Shown: in pieces, positions 1 through 6,913 of the stretch
Numbering within the stretch: position 1 is the stretch's first letter
Layout of the letters: each line of letters starts with the position of its first letter
Assembly: GCA_016763395.1 (NCBI GenBank)
Contig: JAESTW010000917.1
Location: forward strand, 1 to 14,093
Origin: Kofleriaceae bacterium
GTDB lineage: Bacteria > Myxococcota_A > Polyangia > Haliangiales > Haliangiaceae
Length of the DNA: 14,093 nt
Direction of reading: 5' to 3'
The notes under the pieces: model-generated
What the model saw: the letters and a program-made list of their open reading frames with translations, nothing else
Databases searched by the model: none
What the model was told of the DNA's origin: nothing
Translations under genes and position numbers: made by a program

Positions 1-13
1 GTAGATCTCGGTT

Positions 14-38
14 GTCACCCACCTATATAGGCGGTGAC
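14..38 (-). terminator. Possible hairpin terminator after the PilY1-like gene
   Basis: Just downstream of the PilY1-like stop codon (read on the minus strand) GTCAC at one end pairs with GTGAC at the other, and the stem continues inward with one bulged base to an ATAT loop, giving about ten base pairs. No T-run follows on the minus strand, so this is not a textbook intrinsic terminator. It could instead protect the mRNA 3' end or terminate weakly. The rest of positions 1-47 shows nothing else. Confidence 0.35.
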
Positions 39-47
39 GATTTATTG

Positions 48-3000
48 CTAGTGCAGTTCTTTCCAGCCCAATACCCTGAGCGCGCCGTCATCAGAGGTGG
101 ATGAATCATGAGAGTTACTGTCGGCAGTTCCGTTGCCAGCACCACTCACGGAATCATCGCCGGCATTCTCTGCGCGAGGTGTTCCCAATCGAACAATGTC
201 CCCTGCAAGGGTCGCAAAATAGATGGCCCCACCATCCCCATATAGAGAGGACACAGTCGCGCTACTGGTGGTCGCTGAAAACTCTTCTTCCAAGGTTGAA
301 AGGTTGAAGCCAATGACTTTTGAGCTGCCAAATTCGCATGTACCAGTGCCGACAGGAGGGTCGGTTGACTGTGTGATGATTACCTGCTCGCTTGAAACCA
401 CGACGCCTCCATAGAACTTTTCACAAGAACCGGCTGTGCAAACGCCAATTTTCATGCCTTGGCTCCAATCTCCGCCGCTCATTCCATTCTCACAACCCCG
501 TACTCCCCCAGTGTCAGCGTAAATTGCGTAGAAAAGATTGTACTTGGATGGATCGATATCCTCGCTGCCGCCAGTTCCAAAGAATAGGGTTACTCGACCT
601 GTCTGGTCTGTACGCACGCCAATCGTTCCAAAGATTCCACGCTCCAGCGAACTTCCAGCCGAGTAGCAAGAATTTCGAGGTGTCGTGAAAATCGCCTTCA
701 CTTCATTGCCACTGGGATCATAGTGGCCTGTGGACCATGAACCATACTCAGACTCCATATAGCCCCCACCCAAATCCTGAGCTGGGTTCACCTTGTATAC
801 ATTGCCACAAGCATCCGCCCAGACAGCTCGGTCTATATAACCGTCCAACTCAGATGCTTGCTCTTCAAGTTCATCGTCGGTCTCAAAGATAGCGACATCG
901 CTTGTGACAGAGCACTCACTTTGAAACTTCCACATTGTTTCACCTGTACTGATGTCGACAGCAAACACATCACGCCCCTTTGCCCGATTGGTCGGATCTT
1001 CGGACGCCCGTCCGGTCGCGATAACGACATAGAACTTTTCGGCACCGTCAACTAGGACTCGGGCAATCACCGGTTTCGACATTGTTTGTCCAGCCTCAGC
1101 ACCACTTGGAACAATATCCCAGAGTGGCTTGGGTCCGACAACTCTCCCGCTGTCGAGAATTGTCGCAGTAATATCTAGGGCAACTACACTTCGGCTGCCG
1201 TTACCGCCAGTAACAATTGCGACGGTGTGCATTTCTCCATCGGACATAACAACATCTGCCACCGTGGGAGAGCCATCGGGAAAGGAGTTGGCGGTATCGT
1301 TCGTAAAATCAGCCAACATGCGGCTCGCTATTTTTGACGGAACAAATGCCCAGGCCTCAGTGCCATTCTCGGACGAAGCGATATCGGTTGGATTGGTACG
1401 CACCGCGTGAATTGCTCCATCTCTCGATCCGAATAGTGCCAACTTCTTGCGATCGGAATGATCGGAGATAAAGCTATCTACTTTTTCCCGCATGTCTTTG
1501 TCCGCTCTTGGATACCAACTCGGCCTAGATGGCGGTCCTACTATCGCTGGAGTGGAACTCTCGATAGCACCTAGTCGGGCTTCGCCGTCGACTCCAAATC
1601 GTTTTCCTGCCTGCCAACGGAGAACATCCTCAGCTTGCTCGCGGCTCACTACACCGAGAACCTCTTGCACCAGTGGATCGCGCGCATTGTGTCTATCAAA
1701 ATCAAGCAGAGTTGTTCCGCTGATATCGGAAGTAAATGTCTTACTGTATCGCAACGCATTGTATGTGGTCGCAAAGTCCCAATAGGTTTCAGTTAGTCCG
1801 GCATTGAGAGCGTAAAAATGTCCGTTTCCACCAGGTTGCTGAAAACTACCAACGTACACCACGCCGTCATCCACTACCACGCCGGCGCGGAAGTGCTCTT
1901 TGGCAACAGTATAGTCAAAGCCTATCTCAACGCTGCGAATTGTCGGTGTTGTTGTTTTCCATTGGTTTGAACAAATCTCGGCCTTCCAACGTACCGTCCG
2001 GCCAACGGGCTTGGGAAACGACACACAATACGAAGACGCATCATCGACACAAGGCGCAGCTTCATACCAATTGGCGGGCTCCTCGTTGGACATGAAGAAT
2101 GTTACAGAGGTGCCAGAAGGTAAATCGACGACTGGGGTCAATTTGGCGCCAGTAACAACCATTTCCTCATCTTCCAAATCACCCAATTCTAGGGCACCAG
2201 AGGAGATTTCACCACATTCTGCGTATTGCGCAACGGTTCGGTTTGCCAACACCAAGTATCCAGCGGCATGGTTTCCGTCGGCAATAATTACGTCCGGTGT
2301 CCTGTCCGGATCGTGATCGTAGTCGAGTACAACACCGACATCAAAATCGTAATAGGGGTTGTAACGAGTCGATGTTTCCTGTGTTACACCGCCCGAGAAT
2401 GGCTGAGACGTTCCATCGTTCTTCCAATACGAAGAATAGCCACCAATGGAATTGTAGCGATAATTCCAGTTGTCCGATGCAACAAGTATGTCGGGTTTCC
2501 CGTCCAACGAGAAGTCACCAGATACAATCGTAGTTGCACCGCCTCGAAATGAGCTTGTAATGTCCCTGCGAGTCTGACTCACCCCACCGCCAGGTAGACC
2601 ATCGTAAATCCAGATCCTTGCTTCTGTGGGCCCGGACACGACGAGATCGGGCAGGCCATCTCCGTTGAAGTCTTTGAAGGTCGAAGCCAGTGCTCCCCGC
2701 ATGCCCAATGATTGTCCGCCAACCAGTCGCTGGGACCTCGTAAATGTTGGACGACTCGCGTCTCCATTGCTGGTAAACACATCCACTGCAGACTCCTGGT
2801 TTGAGAGCGAGTGGCCGATGACCAGGTCGGAGAAACTGTCTCCGTTTACGTCGTAGGGAGTTGAGTCGGTCGACCAGGAGAGGTAGTTGAGCGAACTCAG
2901 AGGTGAAATCGCCTGATACCTGCGCTCAAAGGTACCGTCACCTCTTCCTAGAAAAACATCGGCCCGGTTTGTAAGAGAGTTGTACACCGAGTTCGTCGAG

Positions 3001-3611
3001 ATATAAGTCGAACGCGCGTAGAAGAAATCCTGGTGTCCGTCATTGTTAAAGTCTGCGCATGCGATTGTCAGACCACCACCACCGTTTGTACACACTTGCG
3101 GACCTGAGTGTCCGTTTCGGCCGCCACAGTTCTGCTCCATGTAGTAGGGAGCCTCGAAAAGTGGGGTTGTCCGGTAATCTGGGTCATCCCACCTCGGTAG
3201 ATTCGGGGCTTCTTGGTTGCGAAAGGTAACATTGCGGTAGAAGGCTAAATCGCGAGCGCCGTCACTGGCACCGATAAAGTCAGTCCACCCATCTTCGTCG
3301 AAATCTGCTGCGCAAATGCCAACAACTTTGGAGTTCACAGAAAAATTGGTAGCCTTAAATAACCCTGCCTCTTTTCGCAGCTCAATCCCGGCTGAACCCT
3401 CGTTAAACGAAACTCCTGACGCACCACTTTGTGCAAACTCCTGAAGCTGTGTGGCACTGTGGGTCTGTGACTGGGAACTTTCAGGGCATCCGTCATCGAC
3501 AACACCAGCTGCGACAACTTCTGGGGCATTCTCAGCACCAGGATAGAAGTTGACGGTCGCTAAAACCAATCCAGTAAGTGCAACGGTGTATTTTATCGCG
3601 CGTTTGCCCAT
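48..3611 (-). CDS. PilY1-like secreted protein with FG-GAP/VCBS repeats
   Basis: This looks like a type IV pilus tip/assembly protein of the PilY1 family with an added FG-GAP propeller. The ATG at 3611 is preferred over the first in-frame one at 3692: it has AAGGA just upstream and opens a signal peptide (MGKRAIKY, then a hydrophobic stretch to about residue 25). The product is 1187 residues. Residues ~95-450 hold six FG-GAP/VCBS units with Asp-rich calcium loops (for example DFDEDGWTD, DFNNDGHQD, DFNGDGLPD). Residues ~720-1140 resemble the PilY1 C-terminal propeller: LFGSRDGAIHAV, then VTGGNGSRSVVALDIT, then a D-rich loop before WADACGNVYKV. A Ser/Asn/Gly/Asp-rich linker precedes the end LRVLGWKELH, similar to the W-R/K-E-L ending I associate with PilY1 proteins. 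Paired cysteines suggest disulfides. No other pilus genes are in view, so it may be an orphan or alternative adhesin. A plain FG-GAP surface protein is the alternative. Confidence 0.8.
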   Translation of the reverse strand: MGKRAIKYTVALTGLVLATVNFYPGAENAPEVVAAGVVDDGCPESSQSQTHSATQLQEFAQSGASGVSFNEGSAGIELRKEAGLFKATNFSVNSKVVGICAADFDEDGWTDFIGASDGARDLAFYRNVTFRNQEAPNLPRWDDPDYRTTPLFEAPYYMEQNCGGRNGHSGPQVCTNGGGGLTIACADFNNDGHQDFFYARSTYISTNSVYNSLTNRADVFLGRGDGTFERRYQAISPLSSLNYLSWSTDSTPYDVNGDSFSDLVIGHSLSNQESAVDVFTSNGDASRPTFTRSQRLVGGQSLGMRGALASTFKDFNGDGLPDLVVSGPTEARIWIYDGLPGGGVSQTRRDITSSFRGGATTIVSGDFSLDGKPDILVASDNWNYRYNSIGGYSSYWKNDGTSQPFSGGVTQETSTRYNPYYDFDVGVVLDYDHDPDRTPDVIIADGNHAAGYLVLANRTVAQYAECGEISSGALELGDLEDEEMVVTGAKLTPVVDLPSGTSVTFFMSNEEPANWYEAAPCVDDASSYCVSFPKPVGRTVRWKAEICSNQWKTTTPTIRSVEIGFDYTVAKEHFRAGVVVDDGVVYVGSFQQPGGNGHFYALNAGLTETYWDFATTYNALRYSKTFTSDISGTTLLDFDRHNARDPLVQEVLGVVSREQAEDVLRWQAGKRFGVDGEARLGAIESSTPAIVGPPSRPSWYPRADKDMREKVDSFISDHSDRKKLALFGSRDGAIHAVRTNPTDIASSENGTEAWAFVPSKIASRMLADFTNDTANSFPDGSPTVADVVMSDGEMHTVAIVTGGNGSRSVVALDITATILDSGRVVGPKPLWDIVPSGAEAGQTMSKPVIARVLVDGAEKFYVVIATGRASEDPTNRAKGRDVFAVDISTGETMWKFQSECSVTSDVAIFETDDELEEQASELDGYIDRAVWADACGNVYKVNPAQDLGGGYMESEYGSWSTGHYDPSGNEVKAIFTTPRNSCYSAGSSLERGIFGTIGVRTDQTGRVTLFFGTGGSEDIDPSKYNLFYAIYADTGGVRGCENGMSGGDWSQGMKIGVCTAGSCEKFYGGVVVSSEQVIITQSTDPPVGTGTCEFGSSKVIGFNLSTLEEEFSATTSSATVSSLYGDGGAIYFATLAGDIVRLGTPRAENAGDDSVSGAGNGTADSNSHDSSTSDDGALRVLGWKELH

Positions 3612-3774
3612 CAATCCTTCGCTTTCTGAAAGCTTCCCACCAACACTGTGTTTCGGTCGTCCGCTCCACAACTTGATATGCAGTGGGCGCAATTTGCGAA
3701 CAATTCCGTCGATATAGGAATCAACTTACAATTCGATTGCAACTCACACTGTACGGTATGTGATCGAAACACTA

Positions 3775-3809
3775 CCCCAAGAGCTGTCCAATTCAAGATA
3801 GCTCTGGGG
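3775..3809. other. Inverted repeat with stem CCCC.AGAGCT / AGCTCT.GGGG
   Basis: The arms CCCCA(A)GAGCT and AGCTCTGGGG are complementary over ten base pairs, with one bulged A and a 14-nt loop. The repeat lies about 165 bp upstream of the PilY1-like start and 190 bp upstream of the LysR start. No gene ends here, so a terminator role is unlikely unless an unseen small RNA is made. A 5' leader structure for the PilY1-like mRNA or a DNA-binding site are both possible. Confidence 0.35.
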
Positions 3810-3979
3810 GTGACGATCCATACCAGAGGGGTAACGTCTTCGACTTGTCAAGCCTAAATGTCGTATATGTATGTTTATGTGTCTGTTTTTTCGCCCGATT
3901 GGACTCGTATTGGGCCTACGTGACAGGAATTACGCTACAAGGTCAGTACAGCCAACCAATTTCAATACATTTGGCTACA

Positions 3980-3996
3980 GGCTGTATTGTACAGCC
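3980..3996. promoter_or_regulatory. Candidate LysR operator: perfect 7-3-7 inverted repeat at the start codon
   Basis: GGCTGTA-TTG-TACAGCC is a perfect inverted repeat whose last base touches the LysR ATG. Related half-sites lie just upstream: GGCTACA at 3973-3979 in direct tandem, and TACAGCC at 3947-3953. LysR-type proteins commonly repress their own gene by binding dyad sites near the start, so autoregulation is a reasonable inference. The repeat occupies the place where a Shine-Dalgarno sequence would be; none is visible. In RNA the same arms would form a hairpin right before the ATG. Confidence 0.5.
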
Positions 3997-4896
3997 ATGC
4001 AATCCTACCCGCCGATTGAGGCTCTAGAGTGTTTTGTTGCCGCTGCGGGCACACTCAATTTTCGCAGTGCCGCTAGCGAAGTACATTTGTCTGCAGCCGC
4101 CTTCGGCCAGCGAATTCGACAACTGGAAGAGCATTTCGGCATTCCCCTCTTTATCCGGACAACGCGAAAAGTCGAACTCAGTGACGCCGGTAGACGTCTC
4201 GTACCGCCCACTCGCGAGATACTGGAAAATATCGCAGACCTTGTCCCTCTCGTTCACGACGACAATATTGTTGTCGAACGGCATATTACAATTGGAACTC
4301 GGCATGAGCTGGGACTCTCCTGGCTAACACCGATGATTTCACAACTAGAAAAGGCGGTGCCGGGAGCGGTGGTGCACTTGCGTTTTGGAGATGGTGAAGA
4401 GTTACTGCGCCTTGTTCGCAAAGGGGAGATCGACGCCGCGGTGAGTTCGACCCGACTTGCAGATAGGCGTTTCTCTTTCGAGATATTGCACGAGGAGTTC
4501 TATCAGATGGTTGCGTCCGACGAGCTAGTGAAGAGCGCGGACATTGATTGCATCGAATCGCTACTCAACCAAACCCTCATTGATGCCGATACTAACTTGC
4601 CCTTGGCCACCTACTGGTTAGATGCGGACAAAGAACGTGCACATATGCAATTTGATTCGGTGCGCTCTATGGGAACTATCGGAGCCATTCGCGACTTGGT
4701 CTTGCGGGGACAAGGGGTCGCTGTGTTGCCGAGCTACTTCATCCAGAGGGACATTGAACGCGGACGCCTACAGACCATTTTCTCGGACAAAAAACTCTTG
4801 AGTGATCACTTTCGACTGCTATTTTCACGAAATAGTCGACTAACAAGGGTATTTGAAACCTTCGCAGAAGTGATGCGAAACACCCCTCTGCGTTAG
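3997..4896 (+). CDS. LysR-type transcriptional regulator
   Basis: A 299-residue protein of normal length for the family. Residues ~5-65 form the LysR winged helix-turn-helix: PIEALECFVAAAGTLNFRSA, then a recognition-helix region, then the linker-helix signature RQLEEHFGIPLFIRTTRKVELSDAGRRL (residues 41-68). Residues ~90-295 form the periplasmic-binding-like effector domain. The ATG at 3997 is chosen because the helix-turn-helix begins at once; the frame is open back to an ATG at 3871, but those 42 residues do not resemble the family. No Shine-Dalgarno is visible. The gene is divergent from the PilY1-like gene 385 bp away and convergent with trhO. Its targets are unknown; itself (via the repeat at 3980-3996) and the PilY1-like gene are the nearest candidates. 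The effector cannot be told from sequence. Confidence 0.93.
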   Translation: MQSYPPIEALECFVAAAGTLNFRSAASEVHLSAAAFGQRIRQLEEHFGIPLFIRTTRKVELSDAGRRLVPPTREILENIADLVPLVHDDNIVVERHITIGTRHELGLSWLTPMISQLEKAVPGAVVHLRFGDGEELLRLVRKGEIDAAVSSTRLADRRFSFEILHEEFYQMVASDELVKSADIDCIESLLNQTLIDADTNLPLATYWLDADKERAHMQFDSVRSMGTIGAIRDLVLRGQGVAVLPSYFIQRDIERGRLQTIFSDKKLLSDHFRLLFSRNSRLTRVFETFAEVMRNTPLR

Positions 4897-4915
4897 CAGT
4901 GATGACACTGCTAGC
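4892..4915. terminator. Bidirectional hairpin spanning both convergent stop codons
   Basis: GTTAGCAGTG, loop ATGA, CACTGCTAGC: ten base pairs with a single mismatch that is a wobble pair in RNA. The LysR stop (TAG, 4894-4896) lies in the left arm and the trhO stop (TAG on the minus strand, 4911-4913) in the right arm. Only 14 bp separate the two genes. No T-run follows on either strand, so it may act through Rho, as a transcript end-stabiliser, or by slowing converging polymerases. Confidence 0.5.
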
Positions 4916-5900
4916 GAACCGGATGACCTTGGCGTACACGTTCTTCGTCTTTGGCGTCCGCCTTGGATTTCCTGCGTGCGCGCATTTGCTCTTGGCCCAT
5001 GCCGAGATGGTCTTCTCCACGGGACTCTGCTAGGCGCATTTGGGCGAGGCGCATCTCTAGGCCTTTCCGCCGCTCTGCGCTCACCGTGTCCGCACAATAT
5101 TCGCAGGCTATTCCGAAGGTGTATTGCTCATGTTCACGCTGCTCTTCGGAAAGCGGACTTTGACATCCGTGGCATAACTGAAATGTTCCGAGTTCGAGAC
5201 CGTGTCCGATGCTCACCCGACGATCAAAGACAAAGCACTCACCCTCCCACATACTTTCGGCCTGGGGGATTTTCTCAAGGTACTTCAAAATGCCACCTTT
5301 GAGGTGATACACTTCCTCGTAGCCTTGGTCGAGCAAGTGGGATGTCGCCTTTTCGCATCGGATTCCACCAGTACAATACATCGCAACCCGTTTGTTTTTC
5401 ACTGGAGAAAGGTTCTTCTCAACGTAGCCAGGAAACTCCGTAAAGGACACGGTGTCCGGATCAATGGAATTTTGGAATCGTCCGACGCGATATTCAAAGT
5501 CGTTCCGGGTATCAATTAAGACCACATCCTCCTGGGAAATGAGTTCATTCCAGTCTTCAGGCTCGACGTAGGTGCCTACCCTGTCCAGTGGGCGAACCTT
5601 ATCAACTCCCATCGTAACGATTTCTTTTCGAGGTTTCACCTTCATCCGAAAGAAAGGCGCTCCTTCGCTGTGTGACTCTTTGTGATCTAGGGATTCAAGT
5701 CCCGGGATTTGTCGTAAGAACTTTAGTATTGCGTCGATGTTTGTCCGGCTTCCCGCAATCGTGCCATTGATGCCTTCGGACGCGAGTAACAGGGTGCCTT
5801 GGATATTGTGTAGCTTGCACTCAGCCTCAACCTTTTCCAAGAGTGATTTGTACTCGGGTAAATCGGCGAAGTGATAGAGCGCTGCAACAATGTAAGACAT
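4911..5900 (-). CDS. trhO: tRNA uridine(34) hydroxylase (rhodanese-domain, TrhO/YceA)
   Basis: TrhO uses dioxygen to hydroxylate U34 of certain tRNAs, giving 5-hydroxyuridine at the wobble position; it acts in the cytoplasm. The 329-residue product has the N-terminal acylphosphatase-like domain (start MSYIVAALYHF; GTLLLASEGINGTIAGS at 36-51), then a rhodanese domain (DTRNDFEY at 130-137) with the active-site loop MYCTGGIRCEKA. The predicted catalytic Cys is residue 176. CHGC (243-246) and CEYC (266-269) form a likely zinc or structural cysteine pair, as in other members. The last ~50 residues are an Arg/Lys/Glu-rich tail. The ATG at 5900 is chosen by homology of the N-terminus; a GTG at 5921 is in frame but has no support. 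No clear Shine-Dalgarno is present (AAGGG lies 13 nt upstream). It is a single-gene unit convergent with the LysR gene. Confidence 0.93.
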   Translation of the reverse strand: MSYIVAALYHFADLPEYKSLLEKVEAECKLHNIQGTLLLASEGINGTIAGSRTNIDAILKFLRQIPGLESLDHKESHSEGAPFFRMKVKPRKEIVTMGVDKVRPLDRVGTYVEPEDWNELISQEDVVLIDTRNDFEYRVGRFQNSIDPDTVSFTEFPGYVEKNLSPVKNKRVAMYCTGGIRCEKATSHLLDQGYEEVYHLKGGILKYLEKIPQAESMWEGECFVFDRRVSIGHGLELGTFQLCHGCQSPLSEEQREHEQYTFGIACEYCADTVSAERRKGLEMRLAQMRLAESRGEDHLGMGQEQMRARRKSKADAKDEERVRQGHPVR

Positions 5901-5907
5901 GGGCCCG

Positions 5908-5935
5908 ATAATGCCCTTCACACTTCAAAGAACAA
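5908..5935 (-). promoter_or_regulatory. Possible trhO promoter, leaderless type
   Basis: On the minus strand TTGTTC (5930-5935), a 16-bp spacer, and CATTAT (5908-5913) resemble -35 and -10 boxes. Only seven bases (CGGGCCC) separate the -10 from the trhO ATG, so transcription would begin at or next to the start codon. The match is partial (3/6 and 4/6), so this is tentative. Confidence 0.3.
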
Positions 5936-5990
5936 GCGAAAAAATTACCTATTCTGCAGTGAAAACTGAGCGCTATTTATGAGCAGGGCC

Positions 5991-6368
5991 TTATCTCGAC
6001 GTAGCGCTGCTTTTGGCTTCGCGAACCAAGCAGGAGCTTCGGCAATTGGCCTCGCCAGCACCTTCTGCGGTACAGTATTTATCGCAGGCAAAGGCCATTC
6101 GCTCTGCCAGAGTACGTGGTGTGCCGGCCTCGGTCGCTTGCTTGCACATCGACTCGCATTCACCATCGGGCACAGAGAGCACTTTACAGGCGTAGGTCAA
6201 ACACTCTTGCTCCCATGACTGGCCCTTTTTTGCCCCCACAGCAGGGGTGGTAGCCACAACACCGAGGTTCCGGTTTCGGTGCCATCGAGCGACAGCGCCG
6301 CCTAGAAATATCACGAGTCCGATTCCCATGATCAGACGTCGATACCTGGTTAAAGAGCCCATTGCCAT
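5991..6368 (-). CDS. Small membrane-anchored protein with two four-cysteine helical-hairpin-like modules
   Basis: I do not recognise this family. The product from the ATG at 6368 is 125 residues (123 from the ATG at 6362; the frame stays open to 6503). Residues ~12-28 (LIMGIGLVIFLGGAVAR) form one membrane segment or uncleaved signal anchor with basic residues before it, so the rest is probably periplasmic. The soluble part has eight cysteines, at 56, 61, 71, 75, 95, 99, 109 and 113. Their spacing is C-x4-C-x9-C-x3-C, then 19 residues, then C-x3-C-x9-C-x3-C: two near-identical modules. Paired Cx3C motifs about ten residues apart are typical of disulfide-stapled helical hairpins, so a tandem hairpin domain is inferred. 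The gene is divergent from the small protein at 6446. A GGGG stretch lies just upstream of the ATG pair. It overlaps other open frames, but the cysteine pattern and anchor favour this one. Confidence 0.6.
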   Translation of the reverse strand: MAMGSLTRYRRLIMGIGLVIFLGGAVARWHRNRNLGVVATTPAVGAKKGQSWEQECLTYACKVLSVPDGECESMCKQATEAGTPRTLAERMAFACDKYCTAEGAGEANCRSSCLVREAKSSATSR

Positions 6369-6432
6369 GGCCCCGACATATATCAACTTGCTGAGATAGA
6401 CAAGCATTGATGGCATTTGCGTGTTTTCTCGA

Positions 6433-6438
6433 TATACT
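6433..6438 (+). promoter_or_regulatory. -10-like box TATACT just before the small Lys/Ala-rich gene
   Basis: TATACT matches five of six bases of the -10 consensus and stops seven bases short of the ATG at 6446. No well-spaced -35 is seen: TTGATG at 6407-6412 would need a 20-bp spacer. If used, the transcript would begin at the start codon. Confidence 0.35.
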
Positions 6439-6445
6439 AAGACGT

Positions 6446-6709
6446 ATGCGTTTCTTCGTAAAATCGGTGGCTTCTGGCTTTGCCATGGCGCTTGGCTCTG
6501 CACTTTTCAAAAAAGTGAGCAAAAAGATGGGTCTAGAGGAGGCGAAAAGCGCAGAAGAAGAAGCCAAAGAAAAAGCTGCCAAAGCCGCGAAAAAAAAAGC
6601 GGAAGCGCAAAAGGTAGATGAAGCCAAGGCGGCCGCCGAAGATGCAGAAGTGAGTGAGAAGGGGGAACAAAAATCCTCTGAGTCAGCAGACAGCGGCGAC
6701 GCGCTCTGA
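6446..6709 (+). CDS. Small Lys/Ala/Glu-rich protein with hydrophobic N-terminus
   Basis: An 87-residue product of unknown function. Residues 1-21 (MRFFVKSVASGFAMALGSAL) are hydrophobic and could be a membrane anchor or amphipathic helix; FKKVSKKMG follows. Residues ~30-72 are almost entirely Ala, Glu and Lys (KSAEEEAKEKAAKAAKKKAE), which should form one long charged helix or coiled coil. The tail is Ser/Glu/Asp-rich and disordered. The ATG at 6446 is preferred to 6407 because the earlier start would add residues upstream of a natural Arg/Phe-rich N-terminus. A good -10-like TATACT ends eight bases before this ATG and no Shine-Dalgarno is seen. It is divergently arranged with the cysteine-rich protein, about 78 bp between starts. 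Low-complexity composition makes homology hard to judge. Confidence 0.55.
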   Translation: MRFFVKSVASGFAMALGSALFKKVSKKMGLEEAKSAEEEAKEKAAKAAKKKAEAQKVDEAKAAAEDAEVSEKGEQKSSESADSGDAL

Positions 6710-6913
6710 AACACTAGCTGTCATCAGCATAGGTAATGATCGTTTATGGGGAAGGGATTTTGGTTCAGGGCAAGACGCGAAACAGCAGGAATACCGGGGT
6801 ATTCCCAATGTTGAGTAACGCAGCCATGGGGCAAAAGGCCGAGCTAGAAACCGTTAAGACTTCTGCTGGGGACATCTAGCCTTTGAACCAGTGAAAACTG
6901 TGATGCAGGCAAA
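6710..6913. other. Intergenic region before yqgE
   Basis: No gene is visible in these 204 bp. Most of it is filled by the palindromic element at 6761-6890. The 50 bases before that element show nothing I can name. The 23 bases after it must hold the yqgE translation signals; only a weak AGG is seen, seven bases before the ATG. Confidence 0.5.
6761..6890. repeat. 130-bp palindromic element (MITE- or REP-like)
   Basis: TGGTTCA (6761-6767) and TGAACCA (6884-6890) are perfect inverted ends. Inside is a perfect palindrome GGAATACC-GG-GGTATTCC at 6788-6805. Its flanks continue an imperfect stem: GCG..AACA on the left matches TGTT..CGC on the right. The arrangement, with GGCAAGACGCG to the left and AACGCAGCC to the right, resembles intergenic palindromic repeats I have seen in many proteobacterial genomes, but I cannot confirm family membership. 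It could be a non-autonomous mobile element, a REP-type repeat, or a leader structure for yqgE. Only one copy is in this window. Confidence 0.5.

Larger units (their letters stand above)
3612..3996. other. Divergent intergenic region, PilY1-like gene / LysR gene
   Basis: No convincing gene is present in these 385 bp. The region must carry the promoters of the two divergent genes. Visible structure: an 11-bp palindrome CGCAATTTGCG at 3688-3698, a bulged hairpin at 3775-3809, a T/G-rich stretch at 3858-3892, and a cluster of GGCTGTA/TACAGCC half-sites at 3947-3996. I see no convincing sigma-54 (-24/-12) site. Confidence 0.6.

Noticed and set aside
3730..3760. Sigma-54 promoter (-24/-12) for the PilY1-like gene around GAGTTGCA on the minus strand
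   Set aside because: The TTGCA half is present but the essential GG of the -24 element is missing.
4840..5302. Several 70-108-codon frames on both strands inside trhO and at its end
   Set aside because: They are shadows of the conserved trhO frame, with Arg/Pro/Ser-rich sequence and no motifs.
5957..5968. Small hairpin CAGT-GAAA-ACTG with a T-run further on (minus strand, 5939-5944) as a terminator for the cysteine-rich gene
   Set aside because: Only four base pairs, and the T-run is about a dozen bases beyond the stem, too far for an intrinsic terminator.
6184..6714. 176-codon minus-strand frame opposite the small Lys/Ala-rich gene
   Set aside because: Its Ser/Ala/Phe-rich sequence is the expected antisense of Ala/Lys/Glu-rich coding, it runs through two divergent genes, and it has no recognisable domain.
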